Source: Gaeumannomyces sp. JS-464 (Eukaryota; Ascomycota; Sordariomycetes; Magnaporthales; Magnaporthaceae). Taken from it: a stretch of DNA of 64,000 nucleotides. Position numbers and translations under genes: made by a program. Under the pieces are notes generated by a model, which was not told the origin of the DNA, did no database searches, and saw nothing but the letters and a program-made list of their open reading frames with translations. Shown here one piece after another: positions 1 through 8,945 of the stretch. Each line of letters opens with the position of its first letter. Within the stretch, counting starts at the first letter, position 1. The stretch is taken from the NCBI GenBank assembly GCA_002197995.1, contig NGZR01000009.1, positions 310,001 through 374,000 on the forward strand, in the 5' to 3' direction.

Positions 1-122
1 ACTTGTGATTTCAAGGGCTGTCAAAAGCCGGCGGTCCGGACCTTGGGCGACTGTGTTCTTTGCAAGCGACACATTTGCTCTCAGCATGTCCGGAGTGCAT
101 CCCACAGATGTCCTCGGTGGGA

Positions 123-171
123 GTAAGTCCTGCTCACTCACTTGACTTGATCTCGCTCCTCACTAACGCAG
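123..171 (+). other. Probable spliceosomal intron in the APH-type pseudogene
   Basis: A gtaagt donor at 123, a ctaac branch-like motif at 163-167 and a cag acceptor ending at 171 give a 49-base intron, a normal size for filamentous ascomycetes. The flanking exon frames do not join cleanly across it (a TGA results), which adds to the signs that the gene is broken. Confidence 0.55.
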
Positions 172-306
172 ACGGATCTGAAGGCGCAAATTCATACGAT
201 CCTGCCGCTCGCGCAGCTGAAGAGCATAAAGTGGGAGAGCTCCTTGGCAAGATCAACATACACGCGCTGGCTTCCCGGGCCAGCTACCTTCGCGGGGGGC
301 GTGCCC

Positions 307-307
<1 letters not shown>

Positions 308-348
<41 letters not shown>
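308..348 (+). repeat. 41-base poly-C homopolymer
   Basis: An uninterrupted run of 41 C lies within the APH-type pseudogene, at the junction between the SYLRGGR block and the following kinase block. It would read as polyproline on + and polyglycine on -. Confidence 0.97.
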
Positions 349-953
349 AGCACGGTGGAATGTGGAATCGCCCGCAGCGCAGTGATGGGCAGCATGAATG
401 TCCACATGGAAATATCGTTTGAGGACGGGGTCAAGTGGATTGCCCGTCTCCGCAAGCTCAACGCTACGTCACCTCCGCCCGCACTGCGGGATTACATCCT
501 GGGGAGCGAGGTCGCGACCCTCAAGTTTCTCGAGCAGACCACAGTCCCAGCACCGAAGGTGTTCGATTTTGCCCTTAAGCACACGGACAACCCTGTCGGG
601 GTCGGCTACGTTTCTCGTGGAAAAGCTATCGGGAAGATCGTTGAGGTGGTCGCTCGCAACCCCTGAGCAGCGCAAGAAGGTCATGGACCAGCTCGCGGAT
701 ATATTCATAAAGCTCCAAAAGCACCATTCGACCGCCTGGGCTCGCTCGCCTCTATGAAAGACCCCCGCAACCCCGGCCCTTTCGCCCGTACGTCCCTCAC
801 AGACTTTGTAAGGTCAGAAATGTGTCCGCTAGGCCCTTTCGAGACCCTCGAAGAATACCACCGGTCATCGATCAAGCTTGTTTTGGATTTGATTGTCCGG
901 TAGGAAGTGTACTCGAACAGGACAGTGGAGCCTATCTGATCCACCGATTCTTG

Positions 954-983
954 CTGGATCTGGTCCCGCTGGATCTGGTCCCG
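954..983 (+). repeat. Perfect 15-bp tandem duplication in the APH-type pseudogene
   Basis: The unit ctggatctggtcccg occurs twice in direct succession. It duplicates the peptide LDLVP, giving LDLVPLDLVP where family members have it once. It keeps frame, so it did not break the gene by itself. Confidence 0.9.
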
Positions 984-1290
984 CTGGTCCTGCCCCCCTC
1001 GGGGCAGGAGGGCCAGAATGGATGCTATTACCTGAAGCATGCGGACGACAAGGGCGATCACATCATGGTCGACGATAACTTCGGCATAACTGGCATCATC
1101 GACTGGGAATGGGCTCATACTGCAGCTGCATACCACGCATTCAGCTCTCCGATCGGTCTGCTCTAAGTAGCACATTTCTACAGTGGCGTGAACAGCCTCG
1201 GCAGCGACGGGGTCGTCTTTGCGGGTCTTCTAGAGGCAAAGGGCCGCCCGGACCTGGCAGCATACGTTCTTTGCTGGCCAGACAGGACAC

Positions 1291-1562
1291 TGGTTGAACG
1301 AATTGCACGCCGGGCGGAGAATCTAGACCTTGAAGGGAATGGTTGCGCAAGAAGAAAAAACTTGTGCGATCACCAGACCTCTTCGCTCCCTTTGGCCAAG
1401 CGGGAGGGAACACTTGAGCCAACCCTTGGGATGTCCTCGTCCTATAGGTGCCAAACCATCGGGGCCGAGGAGCAGGCAAGGAGGTGATGATGACGATGGC
1501 AACAATAGTCTTGTCGCCAACCATGGAGGCGCAAAGCCAGACTGCTCGGAGCAGGGCTGCCA
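1291..1562. other. Unassigned GC-rich sequence between two gene fragments
   Basis: Frames are open here on both strands, but I recognise no motif or splice structure. It joins the end of the APH-type wreck to the BCS1-like fragment, and the junction between the two sources cannot be placed more precisely by eye. Confidence 0.3.
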
Positions 1563-1898
1563 GAGATTTCGGTCACTGGTGCGGGCAGCACCACTGCTCA
1601 TGACGATACCAATGAGAAGAAGGAGAAGGATGAGGAGCAGCAGCAGCAGCAGCAGCAGAACGGCAGCAACAGCGAGGAGGAGAGCGAGGTGGCCCTCATC
1701 GACCTCGAGGAGCTGGCGCAGATCGCCGCCGCCTTCGGCTCCAAGATCCCCGACTGCCGCTTCTCGCCCGCCGAGATCCAGGGCTTCCTACTCAAGCGCA
1801 AGAAGGACCCACACCGCGCGCTCCGCGAGGTCGACGGCTGGGTCTCACACATGGTGGAGCAGAAGACGAGCAAGAGCAAGATTCTGCGGGTGCAGTGA
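1563..1898 (+). pseudogene. C-terminal fragment of a BCS1-like AAA ATPase
   Basis: An open stretch of about 110 codons ends at a TGA. It contains an acidic/lysine linker (DDTNEKKEKDEE), seven CAG-encoded Gln (1638-1658), the block LIDLEELAQIAAAF, then RFSPAEIQGFLLKRKKDP and a tail ending KTSKSKILRVQ. The AEIQGFLL helix, followed by a paired-Trp/charged helix and a Lys-rich tail, is typical of the region after the AAA module in fungal BCS1-like proteins (mitochondrial inner-membrane chaperone relatives). The BCS1 N-terminal domain and the Walker A/B motifs are absent upstream, where another gene's remains lie, so this is a piece of a gene. No start codon fits. It could also be the last exon of a gene joined by rearrangement. 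Confidence 0.55.
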
Positions 1899-2620
1899 GG
1901 CCGGATACTACTAGCGTCGAGGGATAACCAACCACCTGTTTGTTTTTTATTCTCCTTTTTAATCTTCTTTTCTTGATTGCTTTCGGTGTAATAGTAATTG
2001 CTGGCCGAACTAGATGGGCGCGATACTTTGTCACGAATATCCTGCCGATATGCAGTCCGCCATTGGAAGGGAATGCGTTACTATTGGTAAAACTAGCTAC
2101 TGATGGAGTGTGGTTCCGGGTTTCTTTATTGCCTGTTCGGTCTTTTGTGGGCAGTCGCTTGCCCGCCCCGCCCGGCCAGGGGCGCCCATCATAACAAGAC
2201 AGGGCCCATCCCCTCGAGTGCCATTCACGGGCTCCTACTCCTGCACACTGCCCCTAAACGCCGATGACCGAATAGCATCCTCGGCCTGGTTCTCCTAAAA
2301 CAACCCCCCGGCGTCCGGTCGGCAGCATTCCAAAAGTGCAACCTCCAACAAGCAAAACCAGGCGCGGCAACCTTGCCACTGCCTCCGCTCCTAGACTAAT
2401 CCCCTCCGACCTCCCGCGCGGCGACTCGACTCGATCGGAACGCGCCCTCGCCCTGCATCGCCTCGCCTCGCCTGAGTTCTGCCCCTCTTAGCTTGGATAG
2501 CTTACAGACTGGCTTTCCGAGCGCTCCGAGTTGCCGGTTTTGTTGTCGGCTTTGGAATTGACGCCCTCGCTGCTTACCAGGCCCAAGGCTCAGAGTCAAG
2601 CCGGGCGCAGACGCTGCAAC
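1899..2620. other. Spacer between BCS1-like fragment and RING-type gene
   Basis: No coding motif seen. The first part is AT-richer, as expected of a 3' untranslated region. The part from about 2340 is pyrimidine-rich with short gcctc repeats and probably served as promoter/5' leader of the gene starting at 2621. Confidence 0.35.
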
Positions 2621-3590
2621 ATGTCCGCCCCGGGCCCTGGGCAGCACCTCGATGCCTTTTCCGGCAGGGACGTCGTATATTGCCATGCATGCGAGACCGA
2701 GTGGTACCACGACCCCGACGGTCTCAAGTGCCCCGGCTGCCACTCAGAAGCTACCGAAATAGTGCGTTGGGTCGCTTCGCTCCATACTTGCTTAGCCCCT
2801 GTACCTTGGCGATCACCGTGGTGCAAATGCTGACTGCTGACATCATAACAGGTCACCCGCCAGAATGATCCCCGCAATTTCGCCCACGACGAGCCCTCAG
2901 ACCCCACGGCACGGCTTAGATTCCGCCGTGGCCCCACTCCGATTCCGACCCGGATGAGGATGACATAGAGCAGCACATGCAACGGGCCCTTGCTGGCATG
3001 TTCTTCAGCCAGAGAACATATCGGTCCCCATCACGCCATGGGTTCGGAGGGTCGTCCGGCCCTGTTCCCCCCGCCTCCCCCGATGCCATAATGCACCGCT
3101 TCTGGGAGATGGTCAGCGACTTGGCTCCCGGAAGATCCGGCTCCGAGAACCCGATGCCGCCCGAAGCTCGCTACACCCAGACGACGATCCGTACCACCAA
3201 TCTCGGCGGCGGCACCACGGGCTTCATCATAACCACGGCCCCCTGCGTGTTGAGCGTGGCGTTAACCGCGTCCCGCCAGTCATGGTCGACTTTGGAGCGT
3301 ATGTGGTTCTCTCCCTTGTGGCGTCCCCTTCTCGGCCCTGCCGTGTACGGTCGATCTCGCGCCAAGTTCTGACGATCACGCCGCCAGACTCTTTGGGAAT
3401 ATCATGGGAAACATTACGCCCGCGGTCGGTAACAGTCCCCTTGGCGGTGCAAACGGTGGCGACGGCGCTGACCGCGCTGGGGAGGGGGAGATGCCACCGC
3501 ACGGCTTTCCCCTGCAATTCTACCATATTCTGAGCGCCTGTTCGGCACTCCGGGCAACGCAAACTGGGGTGATGTCGTGACATCTCTTGG
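2621..3590 (+). pseudogene. Frameshifted zinc-ribbon/RING E3-ligase-like gene, RING domain missing
   Basis: The start MSAPGPGQHLDAFSGRD leads into the zinc ribbon VYCHACETEW ... LKCPGCHSEATEI, the N-terminal module of RNF115/126-type ubiquitin ligases in fungi. After one intron the acidic region SDSDPDEDDIEQHM follows, but only after a frameshift near 2925. The family-like blocks ALAGMFFSQ, TTIRTTNLGGGTTGF and LFGNIMGNITP come next, with more frameshifts near 3240, 3360 and 3530 and a last trace FGTPGNANWGD. The expected C-terminal RING-H2 domain is absent, because the sequence passes into a transposase fragment near 3590. The zinc ribbon keeps all four Cys. GC content and CpA use are normal, so decay was by indels or truncation, not RIP. 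Sequencing indels are an alternative for the frameshifts but not for the missing RING. Confidence 0.65.
2762..2851 (+). other. Intron 1 of the RING-type pseudogene
   Basis: A gtgcgt donor follows the ATA codon at 2759-2761 and an acag acceptor ends at 2851. The splice is phase 0 and joins ATEI to VTRQND in one frame. At 90 bases it is a normal fungal intron. Confidence 0.65.
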
Positions 3591-4059
3591 AGCTCGATCG
3601 GGCCGGCGCTCAACCTCCGATTCCCATGGTAATCGCGGCCGCCAATACTCTCCGCGCTGCCCGCAGACCGCCGGTTGGCCCTGTCAATAAGAATTGGTAC
3701 GCGCGTTGGAAGAAGGACCATGGCGAGCTTCGTTCGTCGGCTACAAACCCAGTGGAAGCGAGCAGACTTGGGTTCGAGGCTCAGCTCAGCGCTATCGAAA
3801 CGTGGTACGAGCGAGCCAACGAGATGGCCCACAAGCAAGAGATTGCGGCATCAACGTGCTGGAACGCGGACGAGATCGGGTGCCGGATCGGGTGCCGTGA
3901 CGGCCGTATTCAGGTCGTCATGGTAGCTAAAAATAAGCACGAGAAGCCGATTAGCACAGATTCGGCCAACAGAGAGTCCTGTGCGATCATAGGCGCCGGC
4001 AACGCCGCCGGCGATACGTTCCCTCCACTCTGTATCTTCAAACAGTGGCCAACGTCAGG
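3590..4059 (+). pseudogene. Pogo/Fot1-type (Tc1-mariner superfamily) transposase fragment
   Basis: An open frame of about 155 codons contains a CENP-B/Tc5-like helix-turn-helix region (VIAAANTLRAA ... NKNWYARWKKDHGELRSS), then WNADEIGCRIG, matching the family's WNxDExG motif with the first catalytic Asp, and a block ESCAIIGAGNAAGDTFPPLCI matching the family's strand before the second Asp. The N-terminal start and the second and third catalytic acids are missing. The right side is cut by the Harbinger element at 4060. It is GC-rich and free of RIP-type stops, unlike the Fot1-like copy at 17859-19715, so it is either an unRIPped single copy or a host-domesticated relic. A direct repeat CRIGCRDG/EIGCRIGC hints at a small duplication. 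Confidence 0.6.
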
Positions 4060-4097
4060 GCGTGTTCGCCCCAACGACTGTTTTTTGTTTTTTATAT
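4060..4097 (+). repeat. Harbinger left terminal inverted repeat
   Basis: GCGTGTTCGCCC is followed by an ACG and a TGTTTTTTG-like stretch. It pairs imperfectly with the complement of 8019-8056. Confidence 0.7.
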
Positions 4098-4795
4098 ACT
4101 ATTTTTGCCAACAACTGGAGAAACCGTTTGTGGACCCGAGGCCCCCCGGCCTCGCCCCATATAAAACCCCTAGTAAAAATAGGATTTGGCCCGCTAAAAG
4201 TACCATTTTAGCCAGGCCAACGAGTCGGTCGGATGGAGGCCCTGCAAGCCACGTGTGGCCCTTGATCTGCAAGGGCCTGGGAGGGTCTGGGAGGGCCAAC
4301 GAGATGATAGGCCGGCCGGCCGGCCCACGGGTTAAATAGAGGAATGGATCCAGATCACGGCGGCAGTAGGGGCTCAAAGTAAACTCGATCATTTTGGCTT
4401 CAATCTTTGGCCGTTCAGTATAGCAAATATACCGTTCAACTCGCCTTTTTTTGCTCTATCTTATGGATACCTCCCCAGCCGCCTCCCGGGCCTTGTTCCG
4501 GCGCAAAGCCCGTCAACTGTTCCTTTTTATATGCAAGCCGTTATGGCCACCTGCATTTCTAGGTCCCTAAGCGGAGGCCTACGGACCGTGCATACGATAG
4601 CATTTTCCGGCGACACCCTTTTCCAGTACTGGCAACGGCCCGAGGCCGCCCGGGCCTTCCGAGAGCTTTTTCGGGTTACCTAAAGCACTTTTTTTAGGCT
4701 TTTGCGACTAGCTAATCACGCATACGGGTTTCCCGGGGTTAAAACTAATCTTTATGCGCGAAAAAATGGCCTATTTTTTATATCTATGGGCAAAG

Positions 4796-5522
4796 TGTTT
4801 TTTTTCGAATGGCGGCCCATTTTTTTGGCCATAGCCCTTTTACGGTGCACCGGTACTTCCACGAGGTGCTGCAAGCCATAATCGCTTTTAACGCCGCGTT
4901 TGTAACGTTACCGGAAATATCCGACGTCCGGTGGCCCGATTTCAGGCGATAAGAGGTCCGGGAGGCCTTTGCTGGGTGCCTGGGAGCCATCGACGGGATT
5001 TTAATTAACGCCAAAGTTAGCGCGGCGGAGGGGATCGCCTGGAGGAGTTGAAAGGGCCTAACGGCATAAAACGTTTTAGCGGCCGTAAATTACGGCGGGC
5101 GGTTCGTTTTCGTTATGGCTGGCGCCGAGGGCTCGATACACGACTCCCTGTTGTTTAAAAAGGCTTAGCAGGCCGGATTTCGCATCCTAAAAGGTTATTT
5201 TTACTTTAGAAATGCCGGCTTTTTCCAGGGCACCGGGGTAATAACCCCGTTTATAGCGACGAGATATTACTTTTAAAAATAAAGCTTAGCCCGGCTGGAA
5301 ACCCCCGCCGAGCTTTTTAACTTGCACTATGCAAAAATGCGCGTAGTTATCGAAAAGACTTTCGGTAATTTTAAAAGCCGTTGGAGGATTATTAAAAGCA
5401 CGCCCCTCGGTTACGATATCCGCTCGCAAATCGATGTTGTGTTAGCCGTTACGGCTTTGCATAACTTTATTTTAAAAAGAAAATCCAAGGTATTGTTAGC
5501 ATTAAATTTTAATTTTAAATAA
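4796..5522 (+). pseudogene. Harbinger transposase-derived nuclease (DDE_4), RIP-broken
   Basis: One frame reads a family-like order: an HTH-like part with HRYFHEVLQAI, CLGAIDGI (first Asp, about 4990), NVLAAVNYGGRFVFVMAG, GSIHDSLL (second Asp, about 5137), ATRYYF, then LFNLHYAKMRVVIEKTFGNF (catalytic Glu in VIE) and VTALHNFI at the end. In the family these acids coordinate the metal for cut-and-paste transposition. At least seven stops interrupt it (mostly TAA/TAG, one TGA), where the family often has Gln or Arg. The longest clean piece starts at 5322. The 5' end is not resolved. Confidence 0.72.
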
Positions 5523-6730
5523 GCTAAAAATAAGGGAAGAAATGCATTTTAAAAGGCTTACCTTAAAAGGGAAGCTGTAAAGCGAGGGCAAAAAAGGCAT
5601 AACGCAAGCGTTTTAAAATTACTATAAGGCTTTAATAGCTAATAGGTTATAGGTTAATTACTAAGCGTATAAAGCTCGGGAAAAAGCACAGTAATTTATA
5701 ATCGATTCGTTTCGACGAAAGCAATTTGGGAAATATCGTGGCTTATTAGTTAAAGCATTGGTTTAAATGCAAGGTCGGCCGAAAACGGCGACGTAATAAT
5801 GGCTTTTATAATAGGTTTTCGAGGTTTAGTATAGCGAAAAATGATTAGTTTTGTAAATTAAAACTACTAATCGATTGCTTTTATTAAAACGAATCGAATG
5901 GTGTACTTTTCGAAAAAAAAACGGATAAAAATTAAAATGGCGGCCAGGGAACGAGTTAAAATATCGTATTAAATATGCGTAATTATTACCCGTTTAAGTA
6001 TAAATACGGCGGCGATCTTTTATGCGGTGGGTTTTTTAAGCCCGGTAAAAATCGCCATTTAAAAACGGCATTCGTTAAGTTTAGCCATTTAATTTTTGGC
6101 TATAATTGCTTATGGTTTTAGCGTTTGCATTCGTTAAAATTTAATGCATTTTAATCCCTTTTTTAAAGCGAATCGAATGCCGTAACTTGCGGCCCGATTA
6201 ACGCTAATTTTATTTATTTAAATGCGAACGATTATGTTTATAAAAACCTACTTAATGGTAATTTCCGTAATGCCAGCCTTTTAACTTTAACAATATTAAT
6301 AAAGCAAAGCTAATAATAATACTTCTTTTTAACTTTGCTAATATAAGCCGTACAATTACGGGAATACCATTATTCGAACCGCTTCGATTACAATTACAGC
6401 TTTAGCACGTCGTTTTCCATTATATTTACGATTATATCTCGATATTCGGCGTTAGTTAACTATTAGTAAACTATCCTTTTTTCCTTTTTAAACGCTTTAA
6501 TTAACTTCCGTTTAAAACCGCTTTATAAGCTTTTTTAAAGGTATTTCCGCAGCTTTTTTGCAGCTTATATTTAAAGCTTTTGTTTTAATTAACGCTTATA
6601 AAACACCCGGCCGCTTAAGGAAAATCGCGAATTTAAAAAGGAAAACCGCGATTTTAAAAAGGTAAACCGCGAATTTAAAAAGGACGAGCTTTAGTTAAAT
6701 ACGGATCCGGCCCGGGCTAACGTTTATACG
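5523..6730. other. AT-rich, RIP-degraded interior of the Harbinger element
   Basis: No motif recognised on either strand. The only structure is the short tandem repeat at 6615-6683. It separates the two convergent element genes. Confidence 0.4.
6615..6683 (+). repeat. About 3.3 copies of a 21-bp tandem repeat
   Basis: Units of the form ttaaaaaggaaaaccgcgat, with small differences, repeat head to tail between the two Harbinger genes. Confidence 0.75.
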
Positions 6731-6839
6731 GCTTTTAAAAAGCGGTTTCCCACGTAAAATTGGGCTTCGGCCACGGTAAAATGGCTGGTCCTCCGGCCGG
6801 GCCGGGCTTCGCGGTTTCCCGTGCTTTAAAAGCGTTAAG

Positions 6840-7245
6840 CGGCCGTAACGATATAATCCTTTTTAACCCAGTTGTTTGCAAAAACGGCCTCGTAAAAATC
6901 CGGGCGGAAAAAAAGCTTCTTTCGCATCCAGCGGGCGCTAAGCTGAACCGCAAAAAACGATTCCCAAGCTTGCCCGCTGGCGAGGTACAAGCTTATAACC
7001 GATCGAAGGTAACGCCCGACCGCTTCCCAAAATTTAGCCAATTTTTATATTGCCTTTTAAAACTGTTATACTTGTTTTTAACCCTTTTTAACTAGTCGAT
7101 ATCGGGCTATTAATCGGATAAGGTTTTTGCCGCCGTTTTAAAGCATTTGGCTTGCTAGTTAGCGATCGCCGGGTTCGTTTTTCCTTGCCGGCCGGCTTTC
7201 GCGAAGGCCTCGAAAAAAGCTAACAACTGGTCGGCGGTTTAGTCC
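6840..7245 (-). pseudogene. Myb/SANT-like DNA-binding protein of the Harbinger element, RIP-broken
   Basis: Read on the minus strand from about 7245, a coherent frame gives TADQLLAFFEAFAKAG, NPAIANQQAKCF (Q read where TAG stands), LKRVKNKYNSFKRQYKNW and GKRSGVTFD. After a frameshift near 6990 it continues as AWESFF ... RWMRKKLFFRPDF. This matches the layout of the Myb_DNA-bind_3-like/SANT-like domain: a helix before K.KY..K.QYK.W, then SG..FD, then a W and basic/aromatic block. In Harbinger elements this second protein binds the ends and assists the nuclease. Its presence opposite the DDE gene supports a complete two-gene element before mutation. A further open stretch at 7276-7497 on - may be its N-terminal extension. 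Confidence 0.55.
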
Positions 7246-8018
7246 GTGCGTCGCTAAGCATCCTGGGAGGTTTTTTTAAGTCGATTGCGAGGCCGTAGCA
7301 AAGGAGGAAGCGAGGGAGGAAGCGAAAAAAGGTGCGAGAAAAGGGGTAAAAAAGGGCGGTAAAAGCGACTCCGGTGCTTCCGAGGCTTTTATGGCTTTAA
7401 AAGGATCGGAAAAGCCGTGCAAATTGCCGGCCTCCGGGGCGTTTAAAAAGATCGCTGGAGTTTTTAACGTAATTTGGGTAGCCGGGGGATTTTCCAAATC
7501 TTCGATAAAAGCTATAAAAGATTGGGGTTGTATAAATACGGCCCGATTTTCTTGTTTTAAACGCCGGCGCCGGGTACGAAAAGCGAGGTGGTAAAGTATA
7601 ACGAGGGTAATGTGAATAGTGTTTTTAAATCGTTGTTTTTATTGTTTTTTATTTAAAATTAGCATTTTAAAATTATCTTTTTATATATTATAAAAGTGTT
7701 TAGCTTTTAAGCTTTCGAACGATATTATTGCTAGCTTTAAAAGCTTTTTGGATTTTCCAAATTATAACGCTATTTTTACTCGCGTTAACGCGTTACACGG
7801 CCGGCCCGCTTTTATTTAAAAATAGCTTTTATTTTTTAATTTTTTTTAGGAATAGCTTTTATTTTAATCGTTCGTGCCGTTGCATTTAACGGGTGGACGC
7901 CCCCCGGCTGCTAAGGATGTAAATCCACCGGAAAATAAGGCTAAAAATATATGATTTGCCACAAAGCCACCCCGGCAACCGTTTTCACTTCGAAAAAACA
8001 TGCAAAAAATAACAAAAA

Positions 8019-8056
8019 GGGTTAAAAAACCAAAAACACCGTACGGGCGAACACGC
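8019..8056 (-). repeat. Harbinger right terminal inverted repeat
   Basis: Ends with gggcgaacacgc, the exact complement of the first 12 bases of the element. The A-rich inner part matches the T-rich inner left end imperfectly. Confidence 0.7.
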
Positions 8057-8641
8057 TTTAAGCTCGCCGGCTGGCATAGGGATAAAAATTAAAAAAGCAC
8101 GATATTTAGGAGTTGTTTACCGTGTAGTTTCGGACTTAGCTAAAAACAAAAGCGGAAGTAAAGTGTGGTAATGCTAGCACGATAATAACGGGCGGGCCGT
8201 CGGCTAAAAATGGTGGTTGTTTATGCAAACGGCGCCGAAGCGTTGCCGCGTGGTTTATTATCCGTGCTAATTTCCGTAAACCTTTGCATTTAAAAATATA
8301 ACATGTTAACCAAAGTTAGGTGGTTGGGGAACGCTATTAATAGTCCCTTTTAAAGAAAGCTTGGAAGGATGCCTAATGTATAATGGTGTGGCACCCTTCC
8401 ACCAGCTTTCGCTTCGCCGCAATTACGTAATTAGTTATTGCGCATTAACCGGGTAACCAGGTAACTGTGCTAAATGCAGGATTTTTAAAACCGGCTAGCA
8501 CTTTAATTAAAACCTAGGTTACCTTTGGATAGCAAACAGTTAATATGCCGCAACCTTCCTTCCTTTTTTGCTTTCGGCCGTTACGATTTTTATTCGATTT
8601 CCTTCGCCCGGGTTAGCTTTTTCGACTTTTAACCCGCATAT
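8057..8641. other. Unassigned flank with a small inverted repeat
   Basis: No coding signal. Imperfect inverted arms at 8175-8188 (TAGCACGATAATAA) and 8254-8269 (complement TAGCACGGATAATAAA) enclose about 65 bases and could be a miniature element. No target duplication is evident. Confidence 0.35.
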
Positions 8642-8654
8642 AACACAGCAGCCA

Positions 8655-8932
8655 GCATACCCGCCGGCCAACAGCATTACTACCACCCGCAGCGCTTTAC
8701 AACGCCCCGGCGTATTTTTACGCCCTATTGTCGATTGCCCGCTCACTAACAAGGAGCGCCGGAATGCGGCCCGACCCCCGTGTGCCTTCGGGTTTAATTT
8801 GTTAGCCGCTTTAATAGCAGCATATAGCCTAGTGTTAAGCTTAGGTAGCGCTAGCACGTTATATGCCCTTTGGGAGGCAGGGACTGGTAAATCCCGATTT
8901 ACTAACGTTAAATATACTCTTTCTCTCTCTTT
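8655..8932 (+). mobile_element. 5'-truncated Tad-like LINE 3' end (third copy)
   Basis: The sequence matches the 3' untranslated end of the two full-length LINEs in this window (compare about 39020-39302 on +, and the complement of about 9570-9870). It ends in aatatactc followed by a CT-rich tail. It is flanked by a 13-bp duplication, AACACAGCAGCCA at 8642-8654 and AACATAGCAGCCA at 8933-8945, which differ by one C/T change of the RIP type. Only about 278 bases of 3' end were inserted, the usual result of abortive target-primed reverse transcription. Confidence 0.85.
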
Positions 8933-8945
8933 AACATAGCAGCCA

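Larger units (their letters stand above)
1..1290 (+). pseudogene. Broken APH-type phosphotransferase with N-terminal zinc finger (5' end outside window)
   Basis: The first 41 codons form a Cys/His zinc-finger-like module (C2, C7, C18, C21, H24, C26, H29, H35, C37) with the stretch KPAVRTLGDC. This is followed by kinase-like blocks spread over three frames: ATSPPPALRDYILGSEVATL, TVPAPKVFD, SLRWSLATPEQRKK, EEYHRSSIKL, YLIHRFLLDLVP, KHADDKGDHI and GIIDWEWAHT. The IDWEWA block is typical of the metal-binding end of the catalytic site in fungal aminoglycoside-phosphotransferase-like (APH) proteins, whose substrates are mostly unknown. The order of blocks matches that family. The frame shifts near 300-350, 610-620, 755 and 905-920, and stops in frame at 1164-1166 (TAA) before the C-terminal block GRPDLAAYV. 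It is not RIP-like, because CpA/TpG are retained. Alternative: a live gene carrying long-read sequencing errors around the poly-C run. Confidence 0.72.
4060..8056 (+). mobile_element. PIF/Harbinger-type DNA transposon, 3997 bp
   Basis: The ends are inverted repeats (outer 12 bp GCGTGTTCGCCC identical, then T-rich imperfect pairing to about 38 bp). Inside are a DDE_4-type nuclease gene on + and a Myb/SANT-like gene on -, the two-gene layout typical of Harbinger elements. The first 300 bases are GC-rich, and then the sequence turns AT-rich with RIP-type stops. It inserted into the Pogo-type fragment. I find no convincing 3-bp target duplication (AGG on the left, TTT on the right). Confidence 0.75.

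Noticed and set aside
192..461. Open frame on - with a polyglycine run
   Set aside because: It is only the complement of the 41-base poly-C run inside the kinase pseudogene.
6760..7095. 111-codon open frame on + in the Harbinger element
   Set aside because: The opposite strand carries the Myb/SANT-like motifs; this frame shows none and is its shadow.
4057..8059. 3-bp target duplication of the Harbinger element
   Set aside because: AGG and TTT do not match, and I could not find a better boundary.
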